Source of the DNA: Cellulomonas pakistanensis
GTDB lineage: Bacteria; Actinomycetota; Actinomycetes; Actinomycetales; Cellulomonadaceae
DNA length: 64,000 bases
Assembly: GCF_016862755.1 (NCBI RefSeq)
Contig: NZ_BONO01000020.1
Coordinates: 27,352-91,351 of the forward strand
Direction of reading: 5' to 3'
Below the pieces are notes generated by a model. The model did no database searches. It had not been told where the DNA came from and saw nothing but the letters and a program-made list of their open reading frames with translations. Shown here in pieces: positions 63,861 through 64,000 of this stretch; the stretch's first letter is position 1, and each line of letters begins with the position of its first letter. The translations under genes were made by a program, and so were the position numbers.

Positions 63861-64000
63861 CCGCGCCGCCCAACCCCGCGCCGCCCAACCCCGCGCCGCC
63901 CAAGCCCGCGCTGCCCAACTCCGCGCTGCCCAACTCCGCGCTGCCCAACTCCGCGCTGCCCAACTCCGCGCTGCCCAACTCCGCGCTGCCCAACTCCGCG
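63861..64000. repeat. 15-bp tandem repeat array running off the window
   Basis: Nine full units lie at 63861-63995. The first three are variants CCGCGCCGCCCAA(C/G)C, the next six are identical CCGCGCTGCCCAACT, and a partial tenth meets the window edge. The gap 63793-63860 shows nothing else. The 15-bp period keeps a frame open on both strands (PNSAL on plus, LGSAE on minus), but no start or ribosome-binding site is visible on the plus strand. Confidence 0.9.

Noticed and set aside
63061..63993. Minus-strand frame with LGSAE repeats as a real protein
   Set aside because: It starts inside the tandem array and then runs antisense to the SRPBCC and arsR genes; no ribosome-binding site or domain.

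Overview
The window is a 64 kb stretch of very GC-rich chromosome from an actinobacterium of the order Micrococcales. Gene content, gene order, GTG/TTG starts, TANNNT promoters and LexA boxes of the CGAAC-N4-GTTCG type fit Cellulomonas or a close relative. That assignment is inferred from memory of gene families, not from a search. I see no tRNA, rRNA, insertion sequence, prophage or CRISPR array. The region is core chromosome with some repeat-rich gaps.

Layout. (1) 1-4.9 kb: two divergent YbjN-family genes (the first cut by the window edge), then an HSP90-family chaperone gene translationally coupled to a TPR-protein gene. (2) 4.9-8.5 kb: two back-to-back palindromic elements, then a coupled run of an extradiol-dioxygenase-like gene, miaA and dapF, followed by a thioredoxin-like gene. 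(3) 8.5-16.7 kb: an RsmC-like methyltransferase, hflX, a dinG-type helicase, L-lactate dehydrogenase, lexA divergent from an SOS-type LysM membrane protein, a probable unnamed small RNA, and nrdR. (4) 16.8-28.6 kb: S9 peptidase, acyl-CoA ligase with a palindromic operator, aldo/keto reductase, serA, a HelD-type helicase, a PAC2 protein, an MFS transporter and a cold-shock protein. (5) 28.7-32.3 kb: a spermidine-synthase-like gene divergent from an SOS-controlled HEPN-dinB operon, a DUF3040 gene, then a mosaic of 40-bp tandem repeats and a third palindrome. (6) 32.4-37 kb: moxR, DUF58 and transglutaminase genes, a coupled operon on the minus strand. (7) 37.3-57.2 kb: the division and cell-wall (dcw) cluster: mraZ, rsmH, ftsL, ftsI, murE, murF, mraY, murD, ftsW, a fused murG-murC, ftsQ, ftsZ, pgeF, sepF, yggT, divIVA and a TraR/DksA-type gene. 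(8) 57.3-64 kb: lspA, rluD, dnaE, a fourth palindrome, an arsR-SRPBCC pair, and a 15-bp tandem repeat running off the end.

How the parts work together. The dcw genes make lipid II, move it across the membrane and build the septum. MurC/D/E/F assemble the UDP-MurNAc-pentapeptide, MraY and MurG make lipid I and II, FtsW/FtsI/FtsQ/FtsL carry out septal synthesis, and FtsZ/SepF/DivIVA/YggT place the machinery. MraZ and a mraW-type leader RNA sit at the head. LexA, the LysM protein and DinB form a local SOS set with three recognisable boxes.

Most notable observations: (a) murG and murC share one uninterrupted reading frame, joined by an Ala/Glu/Arg-rich helical linker; (b) four intergenic palindromes of about 66-76 bp share the end sequence CGCCGAG but have unrelated, self-complementary interiors; (c) a compact transcription unit with strong promoter and terminator upstream of nrdR looks like an unnamed structured RNA; (d) a 13-mer carrying GACAC is shared by the ftsZ and sepF upstream regions; (e) MurE has ENPR where the usual motif is DNPR.
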